Source: Anthoceros angustus (taxonomy: Eukaryota > Streptophyta > Anthocerotopsida > Anthocerotales > Anthocerotaceae). From it: 64,000 nucleotides of DNA. The DNA lies in the NCBI GenBank assembly GCA_010909165.1, contig VJWM01000118.1, positions 496,001-560,000 on the forward strand, written 5' to 3'. This document shows, piece after piece, positions 1 to 11,043 of the stretch. Both the position numbers and the translations under genes were made by a program. Under the pieces are notes generated by a model that was not told the DNA's origin, made no database searches, and saw nothing but the letters and a program-made list of their open reading frames with translations. Position 1 is the first letter of the stretch, and each line of letters begins with the position of its first letter.

Positions 1-967
1 CGGTCTTGGGCTCATCCTCCTTGAGTCGAATTTGGTGAAAACGATCAAGTGTCGATTTTGGTGAACCAAGTCAACCCATGCACCGGTCCAAAATCTCATC
101 GATGCGGGGCATCCGTAGACATTCCCGATGGTGGCCCGATTCAATCCTCGTAGTCGATGCAGAGTCTCCACCACCGTGTTTCGCCACCAACAACACGGGC
201 GCTCCATAAGGTGAGGTGCTTGGCCTCACAAACCCCTTGTCCAGAATTCATCTACCGCTTTTGATCTCCTCATTTTCCATTCGACGCGGTATGGTTGTTG
301 ATTTACGTGCCGATGCCTGTGCACTAGCTCATGCCGTGATCGGTCTGCCTTGGTGGTAGGGCGGTGGGATCTGCAAATAACCCATCAAATTCTGCCAGCA
401 GAGCCTTAAACTCTTCAGGTAAGAGTTCCTCCGATTGTTTCTGTGCTGCTGCCCGCGATTCTGCGGTGCCCTCCAGAGGAACTACCCGCTTCAGCTTGGC
501 GATGTACAGAAAGCTTCCCTTGGTGGATTTATGCAAGGCTGACACAGTAAAAAGGTGCTTGTCCGGAAGGTAAGTTTCCCCTTCCAGCACATACGATCTG
601 TCCGCGACCCCTAGGGTTACTAAGTTCTTTTTCCAGTCTATATGAAGTTGGTGAGAATGGGCGGCCAGCCACGGTTTCCCCACAATCACGTCATGTGCCA
701 AGCTTGGCATGACTATGCATTTCAGCACTTCTACGAAACCTCCAGGGAAGGTAAGAGTCGCTCCCACTGGCCCCTCACATCCTTGCTTCCCGCCGTGACG
801 AGTAGAAGTCCGACCCGAGTGTTGGATGTGCAGCCCCCGCCGCGGACTGAGATGTAGTGGTGGCTAGCACCGAGTCTAGGAGAGTGGCAACATGTCCCGC
901 TATGTGAACCTTTAGCTTGATCGGGACATGGGTCTTGCTACATGCATTCAAAACGCAAAGACCCATT
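1..967 (-). pseudogene. gypsy pol remnant: protease to N-terminal reverse transcriptase
   Basis: The minus strand holds a retropepsin-like segment near 860-885, where the Asp-Ser-Gly triad is recognisable but split by a one-base loss, followed by the downstream protease motif (DVIVGKPWL) and then the RT entry motif PPR-TDHG. A 147-residue open frame at 324-767 carries the protease tail and the RT lead-in. Between about 300 and position 1 the sequence still reads as RT fingers (a GAPVLLV-like and a WRLCIDY-like motif), but in switching frames. The catalytic RT aspartates lie outside the window. I infer a nonfunctional pol. Confidence 0.75.
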
Positions 968-1099
968 GCAAGACCTAGGGTTTTGAGCGTCGCTTCGTAC
1001 CTCTTCTAAAACCACCGAGTGGTTGCTTTTGTTGGCGGGGTTTGAGAAGAAGGGTTGGCGCGGTGGAATTCCTCCTTCACCATGCGATGAAGTCCCTCC

Positions 1100-2653
1100 G
1101 TGAGGGCAAACGTGAACCATGGTCGAGTCGGTAAAGCACTTCCTTTTTCTCTCAGATTCCTTCTTCTTCTTCGGAGGATTTTAAAGTCGGGTTTCCCTGC
1201 TAAGTGACTTCCCCATTTCGATTTCCGGAAGGGTTGGAGGTGCCCAAGTGTTTATACTTGTTCCGCCATAGTTCATGGCGGCTTTCATGGCATCAACCGT
1301 GGTGTTGGGGTTGGTCTGGTTGACATCGTTAAGTTCGAACCAAGGCCATCAATGAACTTCTCCACTTTTTGTTCTTCATCGAGGCGGGAAGATCCAGAGT
1401 GAGTCAAGAACTTGTCGCAGACTTCCGCATGCATCCTCGCCGATAGATTTTATAAACCGCCGATACTGTAGTGACGGTGGAGGAAATGCTCTAAGAACAC
1501 TTGCTCAACATCGCCAAGTGTATATGGCGCCCATACCTGAGATCGACTTGCCCGTTGCCTCCACCAACGATACGCATAACCCTCGAGCGACATGCGAATC
1601 AGTATGCGTTGGAGATCATCCTTCTCACCGCCGCCAGGTATTTCTCCATCTTGTCCAGCCAGTCAGACTTTGAGCTTCCTGCGATCCCACAAAGTCGTGG
1701 TTTTATCTTCCGCAACTCCTTGTCAAGTAGTGGGCGGGTTTTGAAGGGCTTGCCTCCCTCCAACAAATCGACTCTTCCTTGGCCTTGGCTTGCTCCCACC
1801 GTACCTCATGAGCTGGAGGCGTCCGCCAAGGCCTTGATGTCCTTGTTTTCTTTTCGCCTGCAACAACCTCGACCACCAACCTCTTCGTGGACTCGTCCTC
1901 ACGAGCTCGTCCTACCGATTCTGCAGTGACCCTCGACCCTCTTCCTCATCTCTTCGCCATCCAGCCCCGGAGGTGCCGAGGGGTCTTGGCCTTCAGGCTC
2001 GGTACAACCGGTGGTGAGGATTGCGGTGGTGGGTTCACCGGCCTTCCGACTGTGTCCCTTTGTGTTGCGGTGTTCGAACCGACGGTAGGGTCCGCTCCAA
2101 CAATTGCAGACGCCGCATGCTTGTCCCTCCAACTTGCTCGATTGTTTCGACACAACGCCGAGCTCCGCAGTTATTCTCCACACCACACGGTCGACTTGGG
2201 CAGCAACCTTGCTCAAGTGTCGCCCAGCAAAATTTCGAGGCGGAGATCCTCTCGGTTCATGTCCCTGCGGTTCGACCCGTCACTGGGCATGGCCATTCAC
2301 TCCGTCTGTGGCTGTGTGTGTCGGGGAACGGCTCTGCGAGGCCGGCCTCGCCTTGGTGCCGGATCACGATTTGGATCTTGGCCAACCGGCTGCCAGTCGT
2401 TCTTCTCGCTCGATTCGAACGGTCCAGACTTCTGCTTTCCGCTCCGCCGGTGTCGCCTCCGCTGCCCTTCCGTGGGATCGGCGGGGCGACCAATCACCGG
2501 ATTTCGGCCACCTCCTCGATTGGACCCGGCAGGAGGTCTCCTACCTCCTCGACCTCGTACTCTTTCGCCAATGCTTTCCAACAGCCGCCGGTCTTCATCG
2601 CTGCTGCTGGTGAGCTCCCGCTCCATTTCCCTTTGTGCGCGCCGGTCTCCCAT
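1100..2653 (-). pseudogene. gypsy gag remnant
   Basis: A minus-strand ATG at 2653 opens a 118-residue charged, arginine-rich frame (it starts MGDRRAQREMERELTSSS), about 250 bases inside the primer-binding site, as expected for gag. Further down, at 1599-1799, a segment with the pattern W-x-x-K-M-E-K-Y resembles the core of retrotransposon gag proteins. No zinc knuckle could be read. The frames between these pieces are broken. The plus-strand open frames over the same bases are shadows. Confidence 0.55.
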
Positions 2654-2899
2654 GTCGTAACTACGGGCTGAAACTCCTTGCAGGATGTGGGTCCCGGGAT
2701 GGTCTCCTGAACAGTAGCCTGAAAGATTCGACTGAGATGTGAGAACTCAAGGTATGCCCAGGTCTGAACTACCTCGCGAGCCTCAATTCACTCCTTCCGT
2801 CCGAATCGATCCCGTCGGGAGCCGGAATTGTCGCCTCCTTGCGGTTCCACCGATTGACTCCACGCCAGGACCTCACGCTTCTGCAGTGCGGGATTCTCT

Positions 2900-2913
2900 T
2901 GCTCGATACCAAA
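2900..2913 (-). other. Primer-binding site, initiator-Met tRNA type
   Basis: On the minus strand, TGGTATCGAGC follows the end of the LTR by two bases. It matches the plant initiator-methionine primer site TGGTATCAGAGC except for a lost base. It fixes the orientation of the element and the inner end of its 5' LTR. Confidence 0.65.
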
Positions 2914-3331
2914 TGTAACGCCATCAAAGATCAAGTTCTATGCCCAGCCGGATCTTCCGTGACATAGTCTTGGTTTCGCTAGAAGGAGCTCACGAAAGTG
3001 GGTTGTGCCTTTGGTCTTGGTTATATAGCTCGCGAGAACGGTTTCCGCTTTGGCCTAACAATTGAGCACGCTTTCTTGTTCATGTAACCACTATTTACCC
3101 TATTTCTACCTATCCGCTAATTAGGATTAATATTCCTATCTATCCGCTAATTAGGATTAATTCTACTTAATGCCTACGCTCCTAACGCTACATAATTAAC
3201 CAAGTTCTATACACGCTGCTTTATGAAACTGGGCATCGCTCGCCTAATCGGCCCCAAGGCCCGGCGGGCTCACTCTTGTAGCATGCTCGTGCCTGCAGGC
3301 CGGCACGGCGTGTTCCGCCTCGCCGAATTAC
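2914..3331 (-). repeat. 5' LTR of the reverse gypsy element (about 420 bp)
   Basis: On the plus strand it begins TGTAACG next to the primer site. In the second, duplicated copy it ends CGTAACA (5544-5550), giving short inverted ends as expected of an LTR. The body contains a repeated AT-rich motif (ATCCGCTAATTAGGATTAAT, at about 3110-3160) and a GC-rich block near 3240-3325. The outer end in this copy is blurred by small indels, so the boundary is good to about 10 bases. Confidence 0.6.
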
Positions 3332-5299
3332 CTGTCTAAGTCTTATCTATATATCGAGTAGCATGCCGCAAAGTGTCTTGAGCTACATGGGAACCCATCA
3401 CAGTGGGTATTTTCTGCCCTCCAAAAATCATAAGTGACTAGAGCCACAAAATGTAGTGACTAGGAAACATGCACCAACACGGCTGCTGCTGCAGTCACAA
3501 ACACAAAACAGAGTCAGTGCTTACACCTACAGGTTTCACTATCACCAGATAACCCATCTATGGACATTAGCCTGCAAGATCTGAATACTTGCCCGACTAA
3601 TGTGTGTCCGATATGAATTTTGTACTCCACATAAATCCTGTGCTGGAAGAATGCATTCTTACGGACTGTAGGTGTGCATCTTTGATACAAGGATTGGAAC
3701 TGGACAAGCTGGCAGGCTTGAAGATGTTATCCTTGGGTGAAGATTATATCACACTCTTAATGAAAACAGTTTTTCCAGCTTTGGGGGAATAAAACTTTAT
3801 ACAGCCTCTCGGTTAAGTCGTCCGCGCATTTGGAGAAGCACATGTTTATAGATGATCTTGTGTACAACTTGAACAGAAATATGTTTCTGAAATAACTAGA
3901 GATTCATGACAGGAGATGGCAGAAAAATGAAAAGTGGGCATTGGTGAGGGAAATTTTGAATTGGAATACTCGTCAAGATGCATATTTATCTACACTACAC
4001 AAGCAACACTTCAAATTCAGAATCCCAAAAGTGGGCAGACTCTCTCTTTGTGGACCACCACGAGCAGGGAATTCCATTCTTTGCTACTTATGAATAGAAC
4101 ATTATTTACTTTTTATTGATTAATTTTTATTGTTATCGTTTAATTTTTATCGTTCGCTATTCTTCCTACCAACAAGGACGATGGATGTGCGCCTACTGTG
4201 GGAGATGACAAGACGCATAGAGATCGAAAACCTCTTCAATGATGAAAAAAAAATTGCAAGTAAGCCTTTGGGATCTAGCTAGCGAAGCTAAATTTTGCAT
4301 TCTCCATGATTATCTCTTTCCTAATATTCATCAAGCTTGCCTATTTTCGTTCACATTTAGTCCCTTTGACCATGAGTTTGAACATAATACATCTAATGAA
4401 CTTATTAGCAAGAAATTTGGACAAGAATTGATGTATTGGTTAACATTTATTGCATCCAATGTCAAGCAGAGAGGTGTGGTGAAGCCAAAATTATTGGTTT
4501 TAGTTATGTATCTAGATAAATTCAAAGCAAGGGAAAAACAGATTGAAACTAGAGTATCTATAAAAATGAACCATATGAAAGAAACGGTTTCAGATTTAAT
4601 AGATCTAATTCCATAAATAAAAATTATTAAAGCTTCTTCATTATAACATATGAACAAGGTACCAAGTGAGGTGTTTACAAGCTTAAGAAGTTTGTGTGAG
4701 GAATCAAAACGCCTCAAGTATGTAAGAAATTAAGTAGTGTCTTGACAAAGTGGGTATCTAAGAATCCCTCTCAACCTTACTTGGGGGAAAAAGAGTTTGA
4801 TAACTTTTGTGTACAAAATCTTGAGAAGTTGAACAAGTTTGAGGCTACTCACAGAGAGAACATAATAGCTGCCACTACATCTTATCTATATGATACTGGA
4901 AAAATAATTCATTTCAAATACAATAATTTAATACTAGTTAATCCCACTTGGATTACTAACGTCTTTCTAGGTAATCTAATACAATCACACACACCATCAA
5001 GGTTCTCAACTAGCAAAGGATTTGTACAAAGAGAACTACTTGAAGACATCCTCATTAGCTTTACAAAGAATTATACGGAACTTAAGGCACAAGACTTGGT
5101 GAATATTATATTGGAGTTGGAGCTATGCTACGAAGGATGTTCAGAAGACATGGAGACACAATGGTTTTTCATTTCAACAACAATCAAACTGCAGGCATGT
5201 TCAAGCAATGAGAGTAGGTTCAAGCAATGAGAGTTCTCTACAATGGCCGACTAGATATGAGACTGATAACAACTAAGGTTTCATGTACATATATTTTAT
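3072..5299 (+). repeat. Direct tandem duplication, copy 1 (2,228 bp)
   Basis: The sequence from TTTCTTGTTCATGTAACC at 3072 recurs at 5300 and stays alignable to about 7473. The copy contains the last 260 bases of the gypsy LTR, a noncoding stretch and the Roc and COR-A parts of a Roco gene. The breakpoint shows a 7-base microhomology (TTTCTTG) at 3072, 5300 and 7474. Confidence 0.92.
3820..5230 (+). pseudogene. Roco (Roc-COR) gene fragment, duplicated copy 1
   Basis: Roco proteins carry a Ras-like Roc GTPase followed by a COR dimerisation domain. Here a lead-in at 3820-4030 runs into a P-loop-like motif at 4052-4075 reading GPPRAGNS, where the usual lysine of GxxxxGKS is asparagine. After a frame break comes the rest of Roc (4239-4616), with SLWDLASEA in the switch II place (normally DxxG) and the late-Roc pattern ELMYWLTFIASNV. 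The COR-A part follows at 4742-5230, with the typical LILVNPTWITNVFLGNLI. The copy stops at the duplication junction and lacks COR-B and the tail. An in-frame loss near 4711 separates two frames that are joined in copy 2. Called a pseudogene because of these breaks. Confidence 0.72.
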
Positions 5300-7473
5300 T
5301 TTCTTGTTCATGTAACCACTATTTACCCTATTTCTACCTATCCGCTAATTAGGATTAATATTCCTATCTATCCGCTAATTAGGATTAATTCTACTTAATG
5401 CCTACGCTCCTAACGCTACATAATTAACCAAGTTTCTTATACACGCTGCTTTATGAAACTGGGCATCGTCAATCGCCGCCCCGGCGCCGGGCTCACTTTG
5501 GTAGCATGCTTCGCCGGCAGGCCGGGCACGGCGGTTCCGCCTCCGTAACATTACCTGCCTAAGTCTTATCTATATATCGAGTAGCATGCCGCAGTGTCTT
5601 GAGCTACATGGGAACCCATCACGGGGTATTTTCCGCCTCCAAAATCATAAGTGACTAGAGCCACAAAATGTAGTGACTAGGAAACATGCACCAACATCGG
5701 CCAGCAAACACAAAATGCAGTCAAGGTTTACACCTGTGTTTCACTATCACCGATAACCCATCTATGGACATTAGCCCGCAAGATCAATACTTGCCCGACT
5801 AATGTGTGTCCGATATGAATTTTGTACTCCACATAAACTCGGCCGGAAGAATGCATTCTTACGGACCGTAGGTGTGCATCTTTGATACAAGGATTGAACC
5901 GACAAGTCAAGTGTGCTTGAAGATGTTATCCTTGGTGAAGATTATATCACACTCTTAATGAAAACAGCTTTTTCCAGCTTTGGGGAATAAAACTTTATAC
6001 ACCTCTCTAAGTCGTCGCGCATTTGGAGAAGCACATGTTTATAGATGATCTTGTACAACTTGAATGTAAATATGTTTCAAATAACTAGAGATTCATGATG
6101 AGATGGCGAAAAATGAAAAGTGGGCATTGGTGAGGAAATTTTGAATTGGAATACTCACAAGATGCATATTTTATCTACACTACACAAGCAACACTTCAAA
6201 TTCAATCCCAAAAGTGGGCGACTCTCTTTGTGGACCACCACGAGGTGGAATTCCATTCTTTGCTACTTATGAATAGAACATTATTTACTTTTTATTGATT
6301 AATTTTTATTGTTATCGCTTTAATTTTTATCGCTCGCTATTCTTCCTACCAACAAGGACGATGGATGTGCGCCATCAGTGGGAGATGACAAGACGATAGA
6401 GATCGAAAACCTTCAATGATGAAAAAATTGCAAGTAAGCCTTTGGGATCTAGCTAGCGGCTAAATTTTGCATTCTCCATGATTATCTCTTTCCTAATATT
6501 CATCAAGCTTGCCTATTTTCGCTCACATTTAGTCCCTTTGACCATGAGTTTGAACATAATACATCTAATGAACTTATTAGCAAGAAATTTGGACAAGAAT
6601 TGATGTATTGGTTAACATTTATTGCATCCAATGTCAAGTAGAGGTGTGGTGAAGCCAAAATTATTGGTTTTAGTTATGTATCTAGATAAATTCAAAGCAA
6701 GGGAAAAACAGATTGAAACTAGAGTATCTATAAAAATGAACCATATGAAAGAAACGGTTTCAGATTTAATAGATCTAATTCCATAAATAAAAATTATTAA
6801 AGCTTCTTCATTATAACATATGAACAAGGTACCAAGTGAGGTGTTTACAAGCTTAAGAAGTTTGTGTGAGGAATCAAAAAACGTTCCTGAAGTATGTAAG
6901 AAATTAAGTAGTGTCTTGACAAAGTGGGTATCTAAGAATCCCTCTCAACCTTACTTGGGGGAAAAAGAGTTTGATAACTTTTGTGTACAAAATCTTGAGA
7001 AGTTGAACAAGTTTGAGGCTACTCACAGAGAGAACATAATAGCTGCCACTACATCTTATCTATATGATACTGGAAAAATAATTCATTTCAAATACAATAA
7101 TTTAATACTAGTTAATCCCACTTGGATTACTAACGTCTTTCTAGGTAATCTAATACAATCACACACACCACTGTTGCCCTCAACTAGCAAAGGATTTGTA
7201 CAAAGAGAACTACTTGAAGACATCCTCATTAGCTTTACAAAGAATTATACGGAACTTAAGGCACAAGACTTGGTGAATATTATATTGGAGTTGGAGCTAT
7301 GCTACGAAGGATGTTCAGAAGACATGGAGACACAATGGTTTTTCATTTCAACAACAATCAAACTGCAGGCAGGTTCAAGCAATGAGAGTAGGTTCAAGCA
7401 ATGAGAGTTCTCTACAATGGCCGACTAGATATGAGACAGATAACAACTAAGGTTTCAGGTACATATATTTTAT
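5300..7473 (+). repeat. Direct tandem duplication, copy 2 (2,174 bp)
   Basis: This is the second copy of the 2.2-kb unit, 54 bases shorter than the first because of many 1-5 base indels. It includes the truncated LTR piece 5300-5550 and the Roc/COR-A sequence. After 7473 the unique downstream part of the gene follows, so this copy is joined to the original 3' end. Confidence 0.92.
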
Positions 7474-8301
7474 TTTCTTGCAGTGTTTGTGATGAAGAGG
7501 ATAACAAAATTCATTAGCTTGTATACTTATTGCACTAACTCTTTTTTCCTATATAAGGTGGTCTTGCGAAATCGTCTCTTTCCAAAGGTAAACTTAGGAA
7601 TGCATTCTCATCAATATATATTTGGTCGCAACCTTATTTGTATTATCTTTAATGACATGGATATTCTTATATAATTTAGCGGTGGAGGAGTGATAGGCTA
7701 TCATGTTGACGTACTCATCAAGTCAAAACAACGTCTTGGTTTTGCCCGTACATTTTATGAGACAACATATCCTTGAAGAATTGAGAGACTTTTGTGCTTC
7801 GCCTAGAGGGTGTCCAGGAGTTTCGTTGGTAGAAGGTTTTGTTAACCTTTACTGTGTAAGAAATTTGATACCTTGCATATTGAGATGAAACCAAGCATAC
7901 CTTGAGACGGATTTAACAAAATTTCTTCTAAACGAAGAGCAAACTTTGGAGTGCTGCAAGGGTATTTTGGTACGCATAACATATTGGATTTTATATATTC
8001 TTGGTCTGCTACAGGTGATGAATGCAATGGTTTCAAGGTATCATGTGGATGCAGAATACTTAACCCGTACGGTACAAAGAAATGCAGAGTTTCATGAATG
8101 GCAAAAAGATGCATTGAGAAACCTTCAATTGAAGCTATCGCAAGTTCAAAGAAAGGTTCAAGTGGGGCTATCACAAGTTCAAAATCTACATGCAACCCAA
8201 CTACAAACCCAACGATTCCTTCACGACTCCTTCCGAGAAAAAGTGCAAGGCAGCGGGACTTCTTATCCAGCGATGATGTGAATGTGCAAGGTCTGCCGTA
8301 G
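6020..8301 (+). pseudogene. Roco (Roc-COR) gene, copy 2 with its 3' end, probably broken
   Basis: Roc sequence at about 6190-6786 is frame-shifted (a stop follows SLWDLASG near 6463). COR-A is an intact 194-residue frame at 6820-7404 (starts MNKVPSEVFTS). An acceptor TTCTTGCAG at 7472-7480 leads to the COR-B part (7483-7674, ALRNRLFP-like then FGRNLICIIFNDMDILI). After one stop the GGGVIGYHVDVLIKSKQ strand follows, near 7680-7735. A last exon from about 8013, after TGCTACAG, encodes a Gln-rich probable coiled coil to 8281. Roc, COR-A, COR-B and the tail are in the family order. Plants have a Roco protein (TORNADO1), but I cannot say whether this is its orthologue or a separate bryophyte/lycophyte family. 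No LRRs could be read upstream with confidence. Confidence 0.68.
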
Positions 8302-9750
8302 GTGAGAGTCTTTGGAAGTGTAGGTCTGTTAAAAGAGAGTTGCTTGGTTGGTGAGTGGGGTTGCTTGGTGAACGTTCCTAAGCTGAAACGATATCCCTGA
8401 AATTTTGTGGGCTGTGGCGAGACTTTGTATTGCCATAGAACTTGCAGCTACATTTGAGCCTCGGATCACAAACTTGCAACTAAGAATCACGTGCAGTGCA
8501 AAGTTTTGATCCAGCCGTGGACCATTGTGCGTTTAGATGATGCCTGTGAAATTCAAAACCACACTATCACTACAAAGCAAGAGCTAACTTAAGCTCAAAT
8601 TGAATTCAAAGTTGCAAAAGAGTGCCGCTGACAGATGTTTCACAAAGAGTTTCAACCACATGTAGAATTGGGACAAGATGCAGAACCTAGAAAAACTTTC
8701 TGACTATGCACCTTACCAACTCGAAGGCCAGAGAATAGAATAGGGCCACCGCCACAGCTGTCACTCGTGGCTGCCTAAGAGCAGGAGCATGGATCTTCTG
8801 CAGGTGCCTTATGTACAAGCACCTGCATGTAGTGATAAAGAAAATCCGCGTTCATGCCGGTTTCCGAATCCTCAATAACCAGTTTGTCAACCCGTCTGAG
8901 TCTCATCTATACCTTTTCACACAACCGGTAGATCAAGGTGCACAGAGGAGCGGTTAAGCACAAAGCTTCAGGTTCATCTTTTGAAGTGACGGAGATACAT
9001 GACAACCCATCAACTGGGTACGTAGTTTTCTGCTCTCCAAAACTCATAAAGTGACTAGAGCCACAAATGCGGTCACTGTGATAGAGAAATGCACCAACAC
9101 GGCAACAGCTACAGCTGCAATCAAAGAAACAAAACAAAGTCAGTGCCTGCACCTACAGGTTTCGTTCAGAGCAGGATGAAACTATTACCAGAAAATCCGT
9201 GGGCCAACGATACCCTGCCTACAACACCTACAGTCTCCATGGCGCCAAAACTGGTACAAGTTCTACAAAAAGCTCACCGGACAGAAGGCAGCCGCCCCCT
9301 TAAATATATGGAATCTGTCCAAAGGGCTGACGTCACAGGCGAACAGATTTAGGCAAAGAAAAGCCATGATCATTTAGCTGTGACAGCTCACATAAGCTAG
9401 CAAGGTAAAACCCATTGAATTGGCACAGGACAGCACCGTTTGATGAACTGACTGCCAGGAAGGATGGTTCAGCCTTAATTGTCCATGGAAAAGCTCATAT
9501 TCCTACATCTCAAAATGTGGTTCTACTCTGCGCTTGCCAACACCAGAGGCTTGCAAGGCATTGTCTGTAGGAACATAGCGACAACGCGCTCCTGCTGGAA
9601 CAGGCCGGCAGGAAAGTCCTTACCAGCTGATCTGTACTGTTTGCAAAATGAGAGCCATGGAATATTGTCGTTCCATCAACGGAAGCAATGAGAGGATCTA
9701 CCTCGCAGATTCAATTTGTTCACAGGTAGGTAAGGGAGCTCCCGAAGCCA
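8302..9750. other. Intergenic stretch with a diverged repeat
   Basis: No convincing gene is seen. The only structure is the diverged copy at about 8893-9180 of sequence found inside the tandem duplication (listed separately). Short open frames here have no family signature. Confidence 0.5.
8893..9180 (+). repeat. Third, diverged copy of the sequence upstream of the Roc exon
   Basis: The sequence aligns to 3335-3555 and 5560-5755. Shared blocks are GTCT-AGTCT-ATCTATA, ACCCATCA-GGGTA, CATAAAGTGACTAGAGCCACAAA, GAAATGCACCAACACGGC and GTGC-T-CACCTACAGGTTTC. Unlike the two tandem copies it differs by many substitutions, so it is older. It lies downstream of the Roco tail and may be the remains of a neighbouring paralogue. 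Confidence 0.75.
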
Positions 9751-10116
9751 CTACCGCAGTACACGAGCCTTTAGATCACGAATTGGGTGAAGTGACATGG
9801 CGTGTAGGAGAACGTGTCCTTCCCTGGCGTTGAAAAACCAAAATGAGCTACTCTGAGCAATAGGAGAGAGCTCCAAATACTTGTTTGCGGAGGGCCTACT
9901 GCTCATGTGCTCCCACCAGGCCTGCCAGTGCTTCCGGTTCTTCAAGCCCTCTGCAATCTCAGGTGACAAGAGGAGGAGCTGATAAAACGCTGTGAGGTGT
10001 CCAAGCCCGTGAACGAGCCTGCCAAGCCCCGAATCCCTGCCGTGCATCCACCGCTTGAGCTCAAGATACAAGACAGATGTAGGAGCACATTCCCCCCGCT
10101 CCGCTCCACCGGGCAA
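9751..10116 (-). pseudogene. Possible glutathione S-transferase C-terminal fragment
   Basis: A minus-strand frame of about 120 residues contains HWQAWWEHMSSRPSANKYLEL, which resembles the AWWE-ISSRP-W-KVLEL end of plant GST C-terminal helical domains, and an upstream leucine-rich helix (LGHLTAFYQLLLL). There is no ATG at its beginning and no thioredoxin-fold GST N-terminal domain was found upstream, so it is either a last exon or a decayed fragment. It ends TAG at the low-coordinate side. The family call rests on one motif. Confidence 0.35.
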
Positions 10117-10625
10117 TGGAATGCTTCCTCAGCGTCTCCCAGCTCCGCTTCCTCGCAGCGCGCGCCTGCTCAGCTCCTCGGTGAAATGCCTGACGGCAGA
10201 CTGCGTTTGTCCCTTGCGCGCAGAATTCCATGAACTCGTCGCTCCTCCCTCGCTGACACCGCGCAGATTGAGCTCCCCGATTGTTCCTTCATTACCACAT
10301 TTCCCCAATCACCAGCACCCAGAACCGGCAGCTCCATCCTGGCCATGCAAACCCAGCTGACGCATCGCCCTGGGCGCCAGCTACCGCGCCATCGCCATTG
10401 AAGGCTTGCGACTTGCTTCGCCCTGCTCCGCGACGGGGTGAAGGGCTAGCCATGAAGGGAAACGGTCAGTTTGACAGGTGCCAATCGGAGGCGAGGCAAG
10501 GGCGGAGGGCGGAGACGTGGAGACACAAAATTGCGCCCTAATGTAACCAAATGCAGGAGCTCGGGCCCGGGCAGCAAGAGCGGAGAGTGAGACAGACAGG
10601 CAGGCACACGGCCAGGTGTGGCTCG
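10117..10625. promoter_or_regulatory. Likely promoter and leader region upstream of bL31
   Basis: This is GC- and CpG-rich sequence between a minus-strand fragment and the plus-strand bL31 gene. No TATA box or protein family was recognised. The position suggests a shared or bidirectional promoter, which is inference only. Confidence 0.3.
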
Positions 10626-10889
10626 ATGAAGAAAGGCGTGCACCCCGCGCTGCAGTGGATCAAGCTGGTATCGCCGCACGGCCGCCTGGTTCGCGTCCTG
10701 GCGGCCAAAGCATTCAAGCATCCTGACCGTCCTGCCTACATCCGCGACCCCGGCAAGCAGTCCGAGACCGTAGGCCAGCTTGCCAAGTTCCGTCGCCGCT
10801 TCGACTTCGCGCCTGCCGTTGTTCCCGCGTCTCAGCCTGCCGCGCCGGAGCAGAAACCGGATCCGCAGCAGCGGCAGAAGCGCAGATAG
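10626..10889 (+). CDS. Mitochondrial/bacterial-type ribosomal protein bL31
   Basis: An 87-residue intronless frame starting MKKGVHPALQWIKLVSPHGR. Plant mitochondrial L31 homologues start MKKG-HP-LQWISYVTQSGR and contain a downstream G-IAKFRRR block; here QLAKFRRRF fits that block at residues 54-62. The remaining 25 residues are Ala/Pro/Gln-rich and not conserved. The ATG at 10626 is chosen because the homology begins at it; a frame open upstream from 10551 adds a Gln/Arg-rich stretch without homology. It is a structural protein of the large subunit of the organellar ribosome. Targeting to mitochondria is inferred from the homologues, which also lack an obvious presequence. The next gene begins only 154 bases downstream on the same strand. 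Confidence 0.8.
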   Translation: MKKGVHPALQWIKLVSPHGRLVRVLAAKAFKHPDRPAYIRDPGKQSETVGQLAKFRRRFDFAPAVVPASQPAAPEQKPDPQQRQKRR

Positions 10890-11043
10890 CAAGTTCCAAG
10901 GTTTCTGATCTGTCCTCTCGAAGCATAGTCCAACGTTTCCGAGATGTGTCTTGCAAGCGTTTTTCCTGCGTTCTTGGCCGCGGTTTTGCATCTATTCTTC
11001 CAGCTTTGCAAGCTGACGCGCAGGCGTGGCCAGGTTTTGTGAG

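Larger units (their letters stand above)
1..2913 (-). mobile_element. Decayed Ty3/gypsy retrotransposon, internal region (5' part)
   Basis: Read on the minus strand, this stretch gives, in order from 2.9 kb towards position 1, a primer-binding site, gag-like sequence, a retropepsin-like segment and the N-terminal part of reverse transcriptase. The element runs off the left edge of the window, so its RNase H, integrase and 3' LTR are not seen. Frames are broken by stops and small indels, so it is a dead copy or a poorly called sequence. The Met-type primer site separates it from the other gypsy family in this window, which uses a TGGCGCC primer site. Confidence 0.85.

Noticed and set aside
1887..2671. 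Plus-strand frames of 257 and 216 residues
   Set aside because: They are antisense to the reverse gypsy gag and show only low-complexity Arg/Pro/Ser composition.
3604..3792. Leucine-rich repeat exon of the Roco gene
   Set aside because: The 62-residue frame is leucine-rich, but the LRR spacing could not be confirmed and copy 2 breaks the frame; left unannotated.
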